Below are positions 7,085 to 14,029 of a DNA stretch of 64,000 nucleotides, in pieces (positions within the stretch are counted from its first letter, which is position 1; each line of letters begins with the position of its first letter). Source of the DNA: Prochlorococcus marinus str. MIT 9107 (lineage in GTDB: Bacteria > Cyanobacteriota > Cyanobacteriia > PCC-6307 > Cyanobiaceae); the NCBI RefSeq assembly GCF_000759855.1, contig NZ_JNAI01000002.1, forward strand, positions 1 through 64,000, given 5' to 3'. A model generated the notes under the pieces. The model was not told where the DNA came from and did not search any database. It was given only the letters and a program-made list of their open reading frames with translations. Made by a program: the position numbers and the translations under genes.

Positions 7085-7215
7085 TAAAAATATTTAAACC
7101 TCATTTTCTAAGATTGCGAAAAAGAAAATGAGGTTAAAGGGAGGTTCTCATTACAAACCGTACTTATCAAAGCTAGCGGCTAGTAGATTTCCCTAACATC
7201 TACTTCTATATATAT
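7085..7215 (-). ncRNA. Candidate small structured RNA, copy B
   Basis: On the minus strand a GTAGAT-loop-ATCTAC hairpin (7203 to 7183, 9-base loop GTTAGGGAA) is followed by CTAGCCGCTAG and by ACGGTTTGTAATGAGAACCT. A 13-bp perfect terminator stem follows (7123-7135 with 7097-7109). A TATATATATA stretch precedes the first hairpin. Copy A shares the first hairpin, with a T-G wobble where copy B has T-A, and shares the GGTT...GAACCT part. Function unknown. Confidence 0.5.
7097..7135 (-). terminator. 13-bp hairpin ending RNA candidate B
   Basis: AACCTCATTTTCT (7097-7109) pairs perfectly with AGAAAATGAGGTT (7123-7135). On the minus strand it is followed by AAATATTTTTAAAG. Confidence 0.65.
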
Positions 7216-7421
7216 ATAATGATTTTATAAATTTAGAAAGATTAATTTTATACAAATAAGTGTTTGATATTTTATGTAATTAAATTATTTAGGAAAAGCT
7301 GATTAATGAGCTAACTAAGCTAATTGAAAGATGAAAAAAAGCATAAAGAGAAACTGCAAAAAATAAATACTGTTCTATTGGGATCATGACAATGTATTAA
7401 TTAAGAATAGATAAATTTAGA

Positions 7422-7607
7422 TTAATGTTTTGGTAAAAAGATATTTTCTAAAATAAAATTATTTTCTAATGATTCATTTTTAGGAGTCATTTTTTTTGAC
7501 AAATTATCATTATTTGAATTAAAAGCACCCCATTTTCTCAACCAAAATAATGTATAGAAAAAGGCAATAATGAAAGGGGAGCCAACAATTAAGTATCTTA
7601 TATCCAT
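7422..7607 (-). CDS. Small one-helix membrane protein, paralogue of its upstream neighbour's N terminus
   Basis: The 61-residue protein (start ATG 7607) begins MDIRYLIVGSPFIIAFFYTL and FWLRKWGAFN. This aligns with residues 1-29 of the product of 7619-7915 (MD.R..LV..P......T.FWL.KW). The remainder (NNDNLSKKMTPKNESLENNF...) is polar and unrelated to the neighbour's second half. The start lies 11 bases after the neighbour's stop, so the two form an operon. The N-terminal helix resembles PsbY-type one-helix photosystem II proteins. A local duplication followed by loss of the second domain is the simplest reading. Confidence 0.55.
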   Translation of the reverse strand: MDIRYLIVGSPFIIAFFYTLFWLRKWGAFNSNNDNLSKKMTPKNESLENNFILENIFLPKH

Positions 7608-7618
7608 CACAGCCCTTA

Positions 7619-7915
7619 CTAGTAAGCTTTAAATTGCATCGCTAAAATAGCTCCTAAAAAGAAAACAGTGGGAATTCCTAAAGCATTTACAGCTGCAGTT
7701 CTTACAGTAAATACTGGGTAACCTTCTGCTGGTCTACCAGTATCAGGAACTATTGCAGAATCTTCCCATACTTGATAGTTTTTGAAAGGAGCTACTCCCT
7801 TCTTGGGCAATCCTAGTGGAGTTAATCTAAATACATCCCATTTGCCTAACCAAAATACTGTGAAAATCCATGCAAATACTATTGGGGTAATAACTAGTAC
7901 AACTCTGAAATCCAT
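7619..7915 (-). CDS. Membrane protein with a PsbF (cytochrome b559 beta)-like C-terminal domain
   Basis: The 98-residue protein has two helices. Residues 1-24 ([20 protein letters not shown]) resemble a PsbY-type helix. Residues 66-96 ([20 protein letters not shown], then [10 protein letters not shown]) match PsbF closely: YP.FTVR....ALAIP.VFFLG.IAAMQF. In genuine PsbF the residue before ALAIP is the heme-ligand histidine; here residue 77 is Asn, so heme binding like cytochrome b559 is not expected. It is probably a thylakoid protein derived from PsbF. No psbE, psbL or psbJ lies beside it, so this is not the usual psbEFLJ operon. Confidence 0.6.
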   Translation of the reverse strand: MDFRVVLVITPIVFAWIFTVFWLGKWDVFRLTPLGLPKKGVAPFKNYQVWEDSAIVPDTGRPAEGYPVFTVRTAAVNALGIPTVFFLGAILAMQFKAY

Positions 7916-8145
7916 TTCTATAAAGTAATAATTAATTTTCTAATTATTTTGCCTGTTTTAAATTAATTATTTATTAAATCATTAACTTATATTTAAACAA
8001 AACTACTTAAATAACATTATTTCTAATCATTAATCACAATCAATCATGACTAATTTACTTATTTAAAGTATATTTTTTAAAATTTAGATATTTGGATATT
8101 TTGGTTGATGTAGATTTAAAAAATAAATAATTGAGCAAAATTTTA

Positions 8146-8514
8146 ATGGATAATTTTAGATTTTTACTCTTTGGTATAGCAGGTGTAAGCGTGGTTTTTT
8201 GGGTAGCAGTAATAGCGTTGTGGCATACTTATATGTTTCCAAAATTCTTTAATGAAGATAAAGGTTTAAATTCTATTATCAATGAAGAAACAAATGCTTC
8301 AACAGCACCGATTTTAGGTAGTTTGGTTAGCAACAGCAATTTCAAAAGCAGAGACAAATATTCAATGAAAAATTTAGTTGTGGCTGATTTTTCATCCACA
8401 AATAATAATTTCAAACTAAATAAACTCTATACAACAGTAATGATTGGAGTTACATTTGCAAGTTTTATTTATCTTACTTATGGACTAAGTAGCTCATTTA
8501 CTACTGTAAGTTAA
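8146..8514 (+). CDS. Two-helix membrane protein, unknown
   Basis: From the ATG at 8146 the product has 122 residues. Helix 1 (about 5-27) reads LLFGIAGVSVVFWVAVIALW and is followed by HTYMFPKFFNED. A 65-residue polar loop rich in S and N follows, then helix 2 (about 99-117, TTVMIGVTFASFIYLTYGL). An in-frame TTG at 8131 is a less likely start. The next tiny gene begins directly after its stop codon. It is adjacent, divergently, to the PsbF-like operon. The W-H-T-Y part might bind a pigment or heme, but that is only a guess. Confidence 0.5.
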   Translation: MDNFRFLLFGIAGVSVVFWVAVIALWHTYMFPKFFNEDKGLNSIINEETNASTAPILGSLVSNSNFKSRDKYSMKNLVVADFSSTNNNFKLNKLYTTVMIGVTFASFIYLTYGLSSSFTTVS

Positions 8515-8598
8515 ATGGAATCAATATATGTAATTATTTTTTTAATTTGTTTTGTTTATTTTGTTTTTGACTCAATAAACAATACTATTATTAAATAG
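8515..8598 (+). CDS. Tiny one-helix membrane peptide
   Basis: A 27-residue frame starting at the ATG immediately after the upstream stop (TAA-ATG): MESIYVIIFLICFVYFVF then DSINNTIIK. The direct abutment suggests translation by the same ribosomes. It is a single helix with no recognised family. Confidence 0.4.
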   Translation: MESIYVIIFLICFVYFVFDSINNTIIK

Positions 8599-8972
8599 AT
8601 TGCTAATGTTTCTCACCCTTTAATAAGATTTTTCTTCTTATATAAAAAAAGATTAATGTCGTTATTATCATCACTGGTGGATGAAATGAAATTGAATTCA
8701 GATATTCGTAATAACTAAAGTCTTCCAATTAATTAAAATCAATTTTTAAAACTATATCCTACATTTGTATCTTTAATTGATATAAATAAACCAACCTCAT
8801 GTATAAAATGTTAATTTAATTTTTCATATTTCATTGCAACTATTAGATCAAGCATATTAATCAATATATTAATGTTTATAACTTTGCTTTTTTTTATTAA
8901 GAAATCAAAGAAAAATAAAAGATAGTTGTGTGACTTTATAATTTTAGTATTCCTTTATCTATAAATTATCAA
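8599..8972 (+). other. Intergenic stretch, no supported gene
   Basis: Only very short frames are present. The best is a 17-residue plus-strand frame at about 8872-8925 (hydrophobic then KKSKKNKR) in a hydrophobic open frame that begins without an ATG. I see no terminator or strong repeat. Confidence 0.3.
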
Positions 8973-9170
8973 ATGATAAGTTCAATTAATTTAAGTCAAA
9001 TACCTATTCAGGATTTAGTTGTATCAGGGATAATAATTTTTATTATGTCAACAATTATTGCCAACCTTTATAACCCATTATTAGGAATTACTTACGCACT
9101 TGGAAATATACTAACTCTTACTTTTTTGAGTTGGTTATATCATGATACTTGGAGTGATCAAAGTAAGTAA
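8973..9170 (+). CDS. Small membrane protein, unknown
   Basis: The 65-residue product (MISSINLSQIPIQDLVVSGI...) has a helix at about 14-33 and a second hydrophobic stretch at about 36-55 (LGITYALGNILTLTFLSWLY). It ends in a polar tail, HDTWSDQSK. It belongs to the run of small membrane proteins between 6400 and 9314. Family not recognised. Confidence 0.5.
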   Translation: MISSINLSQIPIQDLVVSGIIIFIMSTIIANLYNPLLGITYALGNILTLTFLSWLYHDTWSDQSK

Positions 9171-9200
9171 ATTAATCTAATTTATAAAAATAAGCTAATG

Positions 9201-9314
9201 CTACTTTTGTGGTTTTAAATTTGATGAATATTTTAATTTCACAATGTATGTTGCCACAAGCGATAGGATCATAAAAAATAATAAGCTTTCCAGAGTAGAT
9301 TGAGGCATAACCAT
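9201..9314 (-). CDS. Small one-helix membrane protein
   Basis: The 37-residue product MVMPQSTLESLLFFMILSLV, ATYIVKLKYSSNLKPQK has one helix (about 9-25) with a basic C-terminal side, suggesting the C terminus faces the cytoplasm. The frame has stops well outside and looks selected. No named family. Confidence 0.5.
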   Translation of the reverse strand: MVMPQSTLESLLFFMILSLVATYIVKLKYSSNLKPQK

Positions 9315-9455
9315 AATTAATTACAAAATTATATATCTCTAAAGAAACTAATTCTGAAGAAAAATCAACCCTTTAATTATTTTTTGTTTTCAAATTAATA
9401 AATTTAATGAGTATAAATAAAAGCTTCCTGATGAAAGTATCTTAATTATTGACAA

Positions 9456-10760
9456 TTAAACATTTCCAACGCCAAAGAATGAATTTGCAATAAACAATAA
9501 ACTAAATAAAGTGAGGAAAAACAACCCTATCCAACAAATTGTTTTAAGAAACAATCCATATCTATTTTGAATTGGGACTAGATTGCTATTGATAGTATCC
9601 ATTGCCATCCATGCAAATAAAGGGGCGGTAAGGAAACTTCCAGTCATTGCAGCAAATACAAAATCTTTTACACCTATACCTCCAGACCTTGCAATTATCA
9701 AGGCTATAAAGGAAGCAAGAATATGCACAATCATCCACCTCTGAAATCTAATTCGCTCAGTTCTAGAATTCAAGTGACCAATATCAGTACCACTTAATAA
9801 ACCTTGAATAGCAGAAATACTTCTTGGATATGCATCTAAACAAGTAATTGTGGTACTAAACATTGCGGCAAATGCTGCAGGTATAATTATCCATTTGGAC
9901 CAATCGCCAATGGATTTAGTGTAAAGGAGTATTAACTTTTGAGCAAAAGATACTCCGCTCCCAGAAAGCAATCCATCGCCAGTGCCATACATAGTTATAG
10001 CCCCAAGAGTAAGGAAGAAAACCGCTGTAACCACTGTTATTAAATAGCCAAGATTAAAATCAAATTCTGCCTCACTGATACTTGGTGTATAGTTTGAATC
10101 TTTTGCTCGAGAAAACATCCATAAGGAAGGCCAAACGCATAACTCTACTGGGCAAGGCATCCATCCCATTAAAGGGATCAAAAAAGCTAAATTTGTTAAC
10201 TTCCATGGGCTTATTTCTGGCTCAAAAAAACTAATATTTAGAGACTCATTTATTGAACCTTTTAATAAAAGCGATAAAACTGCAAATAATGTTAAAAAAG
10301 TTAGTAGAGCTACTAAAAATTTTGAGATTCTATCGAGAGCTTTATATTTTCCAAGAATTAAAATCATTCCAGAAACGCCCAGGATTCCTATAGACAAATC
10401 CATCGCTGGGAAAGCAGAGAAGATCGGGATATTTGTTAAAAGAACACCAGAAATAAAACTTACAGCAGCTATAGTAAAAGTACCTGTAATTAGACTAACT
10501 ATTAGAAATAAAGGAAGATAATTAGAATTCCTCTCTTTGAAACCTTCTAATAAAGATTTGCCAGTAGATGCTGTAAATCTAGTCCCAACCAATAAGAAAG
10601 GATATTTTAAAAGATTAGTAAGAAGGATTAGGCCTACTAATGAGAATCCAAACCTCGCACCAGCGGTAGTTGATGACAACAAATGTGAGCCACCAATAGC
10701 CGCCCCAGCCAGCAAAATACCTGGACCTAAACTTTTTTGTATTCCTTTTGTTAAATTCAT
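9456..10760 (-). CDS. NRAMP-family-like metal ion transporter
   Basis: The 434-residue polytopic membrane protein has about 11 helices. Its N terminus (KSLGPGILLAGAAIGGSHLL) and helix-6 region (IPLMGWMPCPVELCVWPSLW) align in position with NRAMP helices 1 and 6. The classical NRAMP metal-site motif DPGN in helix 1 is absent (GPGI...GGSH here) and the helix-6 MPH is replaced by MPC. It is therefore a divergent member, and its substrate (Mn, Fe, Mg or something else) cannot be predicted from the motif. A 38-codon small gene ends 17 bases upstream and is probably co-transcribed. Confidence 0.7.
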   Translation of the reverse strand: MNLTKGIQKSLGPGILLAGAAIGGSHLLSSTTAGARFGFSLVGLILLTNLLKYPFLLVGTRFTASTGKSLLEGFKERNSNYLPLFLIVSLITGTFTIAAVSFISGVLLTNIPIFSAFPAMDLSIGILGVSGMILILGKYKALDRISKFLVALLTFLTLFAVLSLLLKGSINESLNISFFEPEISPWKLTNLAFLIPLMGWMPCPVELCVWPSLWMFSRAKDSNYTPSISEAEFDFNLGYLITVVTAVFFLTLGAITMYGTGDGLLSGSGVSFAQKLILLYTKSIGDWSKWIIIPAAFAAMFSTTITCLDAYPRSISAIQGLLSGTDIGHLNSRTERIRFQRWMIVHILASFIALIIARSGGIGVKDFVFAAMTGSFLTAPLFAWMAMDTINSNLVPIQNRYGLFLKTICWIGLFFLTLFSLLFIANSFFGVGNV

Positions 10761-10777
10761 GTTTTTAGTTGAATCAT

Positions 10778-10894
10778 TTAATGTACTTTTTTAGCCCTTC
10801 TAAATTTATTTTTTAATACTCTTTTTTTTACTGCAATATCAGATATTGAATATGAAATAAAAAGTATAATTAGTAATCCTATTTGCACCTTCAT
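10778..10894 (-). CDS. Small anchored basic peptide upstream of the NRAMP-like gene
   Basis: The 38-residue frame begins MKVQIGLLIILFISYSISDI and ends with a basic tail (AVKKRVLKNKFRRAKKVH). It has one short helix and a strong positive-inside signal. It ends 17 bases before the transporter start, so the two are likely one transcript. It may be an accessory peptide of the transporter, but this is inferred from position only. Confidence 0.5.
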   Translation of the reverse strand: MKVQIGLLIILFISYSISDIAVKKRVLKNKFRRAKKVH

Positions 10895-10919
10895 AAGATA
10901 TCTTGAAAATATTCTTTTA

Positions 10920-11036
10920 TTAAATATTTATTTTATAATCAACCTCTTTTTTCCATAAGATTCTTAAAAACCTTTCAAGAATATCTAGTTTTTTATTATC
11001 AAACTTTCTAAGTTTCTGATTTTCATGTTTTTGCAT
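10920..11036 (-). CDS. Small basic hypothetical protein
   Basis: A 38-residue frame, MQKHENQKLRKFDNKKLDIL, ERFLRILWKKEVDYKINI, is soluble, helical and highly charged. It precedes the tiny gene at 10778 by 25 bases and could be in the same transcript. No family recognised. Confidence 0.45.
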   Translation of the reverse strand: MQKHENQKLRKFDNKKLDILERFLRILWKKEVDYKINI

Positions 11037-11136
11037 AAATTATTACTCAGTTAATCCAAATTTAAATGGAGTTAAAAAAAACACAATAAGCAAAACTTCT
11101 TAAAACCTTTAAAATTCATTGTGATTTGGTTTTTTC

Positions 11137-11493
11137 TTAATTTGATAAATATTTTTCTGCCCTCCTTAAGGCTTTTATTGCTCCTTTATAATCAAGATTT
11201 CTTAACTTTTCCTTACTTTTATCTTCTAACATTTTTACTATTTCATTTATCTTTATTTCATCAATTTTCAGCTTATGATCGAATATAAGATCGAATTTTG
11301 AGGAATATAATCTAGATAATTCCTCTTTATATTTCTCAATAGTTTTTTCATCACAAGATTTAGATTTTAATATTGCATTGGCCTTCATTTTGTCATCTAT
11401 AGCTCCTTTGAAATTACCTTGCTTAAATTTCTTTTCACTTGATCTAGTAAGCTTTATAAGATTTTCCAATATCAATTCATCAAAATCTTCCAT
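11137..11493 (-). CDS. TPR-like helical repeat protein
   Basis: The 118-residue all-helical soluble protein has two related segments, KKFKQGNFKGAIDDKMKANA (about 21-40) and EKLRNLDYKGAIKALRRAEK (about 95-114). Each has the F/Y-x-G-A-I spacing of a TPR hairpin. The middle is a predicted coiled coil (CDEKTIEKYKEELSRLYSSK). TPR-like proteins bind other proteins, so a scaffold role is likely, but the partner is unknown. Confidence 0.55.
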   Translation of the reverse strand: MEDFDELILENLIKLTRSSEKKFKQGNFKGAIDDKMKANAILKSKSCDEKTIEKYKEELSRLYSSKFDLIFDHKLKIDEIKINEIVKMLEDKSKEKLRNLDYKGAIKALRRAEKYLSN

Positions 11494-11571
11494 TTTTTTC
11501 TAACCTTTAATTAATCCTATCAGCACAAATCAAAAACAACTCATTATTTTAATACTCAAATAACTTAATAA

Positions 11572-11871
11572 TTAACCAATAACAAGTCCTTTTTCAAGAA
11601 GCAAATCGAAAACCTCTACACTTTTTGTTTTACCTGATTTAGGAGGCCTATGTAAATCTAATATTTCAGCAAGACACATAATCCAAAAAGTATCTTTTTT
11701 TAAATTAAGCCCTTCACAAATATGGGAGGGAGCGGATTTAAAACAGCCAAATTCTGATGATATATTAATATTCATGATTTGAGTTTCAAGTTCCAAGCTT
11801 AAGAGTTCTATTTCTTGCTCAGAAAGGGATGTCCCAAATGAATATGATTCAATTAAAAGTTGATAATTCAT
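11572..11871 (-). CDS. Conserved hypothetical protein
   Basis: The 99-residue soluble protein is MNYQLLIESYSFGTSLSEQE..., with FGCFKSAPSHICEGLNLKKD and FWIMCLAEILDLHRPPKSGK in the middle and SVEVFDLLLEKGLVIG at the end. The mixed composition with several cysteines and tryptophan strongly suggests a real folded protein. I do not recognise the family. Confidence 0.55.
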   Translation of the reverse strand: MNYQLLIESYSFGTSLSEQEIELLSLELETQIMNINISSEFGCFKSAPSHICEGLNLKKDTFWIMCLAEILDLHRPPKSGKTKSVEVFDLLLEKGLVIG

Positions 11872-11882
11872 AAAAAGTTTTT

Positions 11883-12098
11883 TTATGATCTCCAGCGAGT
11901 TATTTTTGTTTCATCAAAAATCTTTCCTGAAGCATCAGCTATAGGTTTTGTTTTAGGATTCATAAAAATATCGTATAGAACATTTTCTGGTCCTTAAAAA
12001 ATTACAGTCGGTCTTTGAGGATCATCTAATGATTTACCAATATAAAATGTTTTAACTCCCATTTCTTTAAACATCGTCTGCTGTTCCTTAGCATTCAT
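11883..12098 (-). pseudogene. DUF3764-like gene with a premature stop
   Basis: The frame from the ATG at 12098 to the TAA at 11883 is open for 72 codons except for one in-frame TAA at 11994-11996 (codon 35). Before it the product reads MNAKEQQTMFKEMGVKTFYI...DDPQRPTVIF. After it comes GPENVLYDIFMNPKTKPIAD and ASGKIFDETKITRW, a typical continuation. Comparison with the intact relative at 5916-6191 (DDPKKVICIHQAPEG) suggests a Gln codon (CAA) changed to TAA. The N terminus is also shorter than in the relative. Confidence 0.6.
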
Positions 12099-12298
12099 AT
12101 ATGATTCATATTATTCAAAGTATTACTCAATTGAAAATCTAGAATAGTCGTTTATATAGCCATAGGTATAATAAGGTATTTTTAGATTCTAGATCTTTTT
12201 TTTTTAAATAATTTAAGAAAAATTAGTTTTTATTAAGCAAAGTATTAACTAATTTTTGTTTATGAGTTATAAATCAACTATAAAAATCGATTTTAATT

Positions 12299-13639
12299 TT
12301 GGACTCAAAAATTTCTCAAAGAGAACAATGGTCTAGTAAGCTGGGATTCATTCTTGCAGCTGCTGGTAGCGCAGTAGGTCTTGGTAACCTTTGGGGTTTT
12401 GCCTACAGATCCTCTCAAGGTGGAGGAGCAGCTTTTGTACTTTTATATATATTGATCGTTTTAATTGTATGCCTTCCGGTATTAGTTGCTGAGTTAGCTT
12501 TAGGAAAGAATTCGATGGTAAGTTCATTACTTGCACCAGTAAAGTTAGCTGGGAAAAATTGGTATCCATTAGGAATTCTTTTCTTCATAGCTCCTATAGG
12601 AATTCTTTCTTATTACTCTGTGATAATGGGTTGGGCGGCTGATACTTTTTTTCATTCTTTATTTTTTGGATTACCAAAGGATCTCAGTGAAGCAGAAAAA
12701 TTTTTTGGTTCTTTAAGTTCCGGTAGCAGTGTTCTTTTAGGACATTCGTTAAGTCTTGTTTTAACAGCTTTAATAGTTTCATCAGGAGTAAAAAGAGGTA
12801 TAGAAAAAATAACTAAAAACTTTATGCCTATACTTTTCATAATTCTATTTGTACTTACTATTTGGGCAGCCTCTCTTCCCGGAGCATGGGAAGGTTATAA
12901 AACATTTTTATTTAAGTTTGATTTTGATCAATTAAAAAACCCTCAAACAATACGAAATGCCTTTAGCCAAGCCTTCTTCTCATTAAGTTTGGGTATCGGA
13001 ATAATGGTAGCTTATGGTTCCTACTTAAGTAAAAAGAGTAATTTACCTAAACTTAGTTTTGGAGTTGCTTCTTTAGATACTCTAGTAGGATTAATGGCTG
13101 GACTTATTACTTTCCCAATATTTCTAACTTTTGGTTTAAGCGATTCAATATCAGCATCACCAATTGGAGCATTATTCATATCAATCCCTACTGGGCTAGG
13201 TGCGGCAGGAATACTAGGCAGAATTGTGGGTATTGCATTTTTTGGATTAGTTTATATCGCAGCGATTACCTCTTCAGTTTCATTATTAGAAGTCCCTGTT
13301 TCCTCTTTGATGGACAAATTAGGATTTGATAGAAACAAATCAGTTTGGCTCATAACTATTTTTGTTTTTATATTAGGAATTCCATCAGCCTTAGATACGG
13401 ACATTCTTGGGACTTTTGATTCAGTATGTAATGTATTACTTATCTTTGGTGGATTCTTAGTTACTTTCTTTATGGGCTGGGTTGTACCAAAGAAATTAGA
13501 CTCAGAAATTGACGTTTCAAAAGTTGGAATTAAAACATTTCTATATTTAAAATTTATGACTAAATGGATATGCCCACCTCTCATTGCTTTTGGTTTACTT
13601 ATTAGTATCTTTGATTTATTAAAAGGCTGGGTAAGTTAA
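12299..13639 (+). CDS. Sodium-dependent transporter, NSS/SNF family
   Basis: The 446-residue protein has about 11 helices. The N terminus QWSSKLGFILAAAGSAVGLG followed by NLWGFAYRSSQGGGAAF matches the NSS signature (G.AVGLGN.WRFPY....GGGAF), with WGFAY in place of WRFPY. Helix 6-8 features include AFSQAFFSLSLGIGIMVAYG and a serine-rich helix 8 (SSVSLLEVPVSSLMDKLG), as in bacterial NSS amino-acid or organic-solute importers. The start is TTG at 12299, since no ATG fits the conserved N terminus. The substrate is unknown. Upstream at 12099-12298 I see only AT-rich spacer. Confidence 0.85.
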   Translation: MDSKISQREQWSSKLGFILAAAGSAVGLGNLWGFAYRSSQGGGAAFVLLYILIVLIVCLPVLVAELALGKNSMVSSLLAPVKLAGKNWYPLGILFFIAPIGILSYYSVIMGWAADTFFHSLFFGLPKDLSEAEKFFGSLSSGSSVLLGHSLSLVLTALIVSSGVKRGIEKITKNFMPILFIILFVLTIWAASLPGAWEGYKTFLFKFDFDQLKNPQTIRNAFSQAFFSLSLGIGIMVAYGSYLSKKSNLPKLSFGVASLDTLVGLMAGLITFPIFLTFGLSDSISASPIGALFISIPTGLGAAGILGRIVGIAFFGLVYIAAITSSVSLLEVPVSSLMDKLGFDRNKSVWLITIFVFILGIPSALDTDILGTFDSVCNVLLIFGGFLVTFFMGWVVPKKLDSEIDVSKVGIKTFLYLKFMTKWICPPLIAFGLLISIFDLLKGWVS

Positions 13640-14029
13640 AAAACATGCAAAGTATTTAAACTTTTACTTACAATATACTTCGGAAATAAGGGGGTGGTGT
13701 ATGAGTAGATCAAGAAATTAAATGGTTGATTTTTAAATTATTTTTAAGCATCTTAAAATAAATATTAATGGATAAAGTAAGTATTTACAATGGTTTTTGG
13801 TTGAAAAATTGATGTAATGGTAAAGTTTTTTTTATTTATAAAGCCTAAAAACTTTTTCTTAAAAAATGTTTTACTGCGATACCTTTTTTTTAAATAAATA
13901 TTAAATTTTAACTTCTATTTAATCTCAAAAGTATCTGCAAAAACCATCCCTAATAGAATCTATATAAAATACCTTTAAGTGTTTAATTTATAGAAATTAC
14001 AACGCAATCAAGAATAGATAACAAATTTG
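13640..14029 (+). other. Intergenic stretch, no supported gene
   Basis: AT-rich spacer between the NSS transporter and selO. A six-codon frame follows a GGGGG run near 13700 but is too short to support. TATATAAAAT near 13960-13971 could be the -10 region of selO. Confidence 0.3.
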
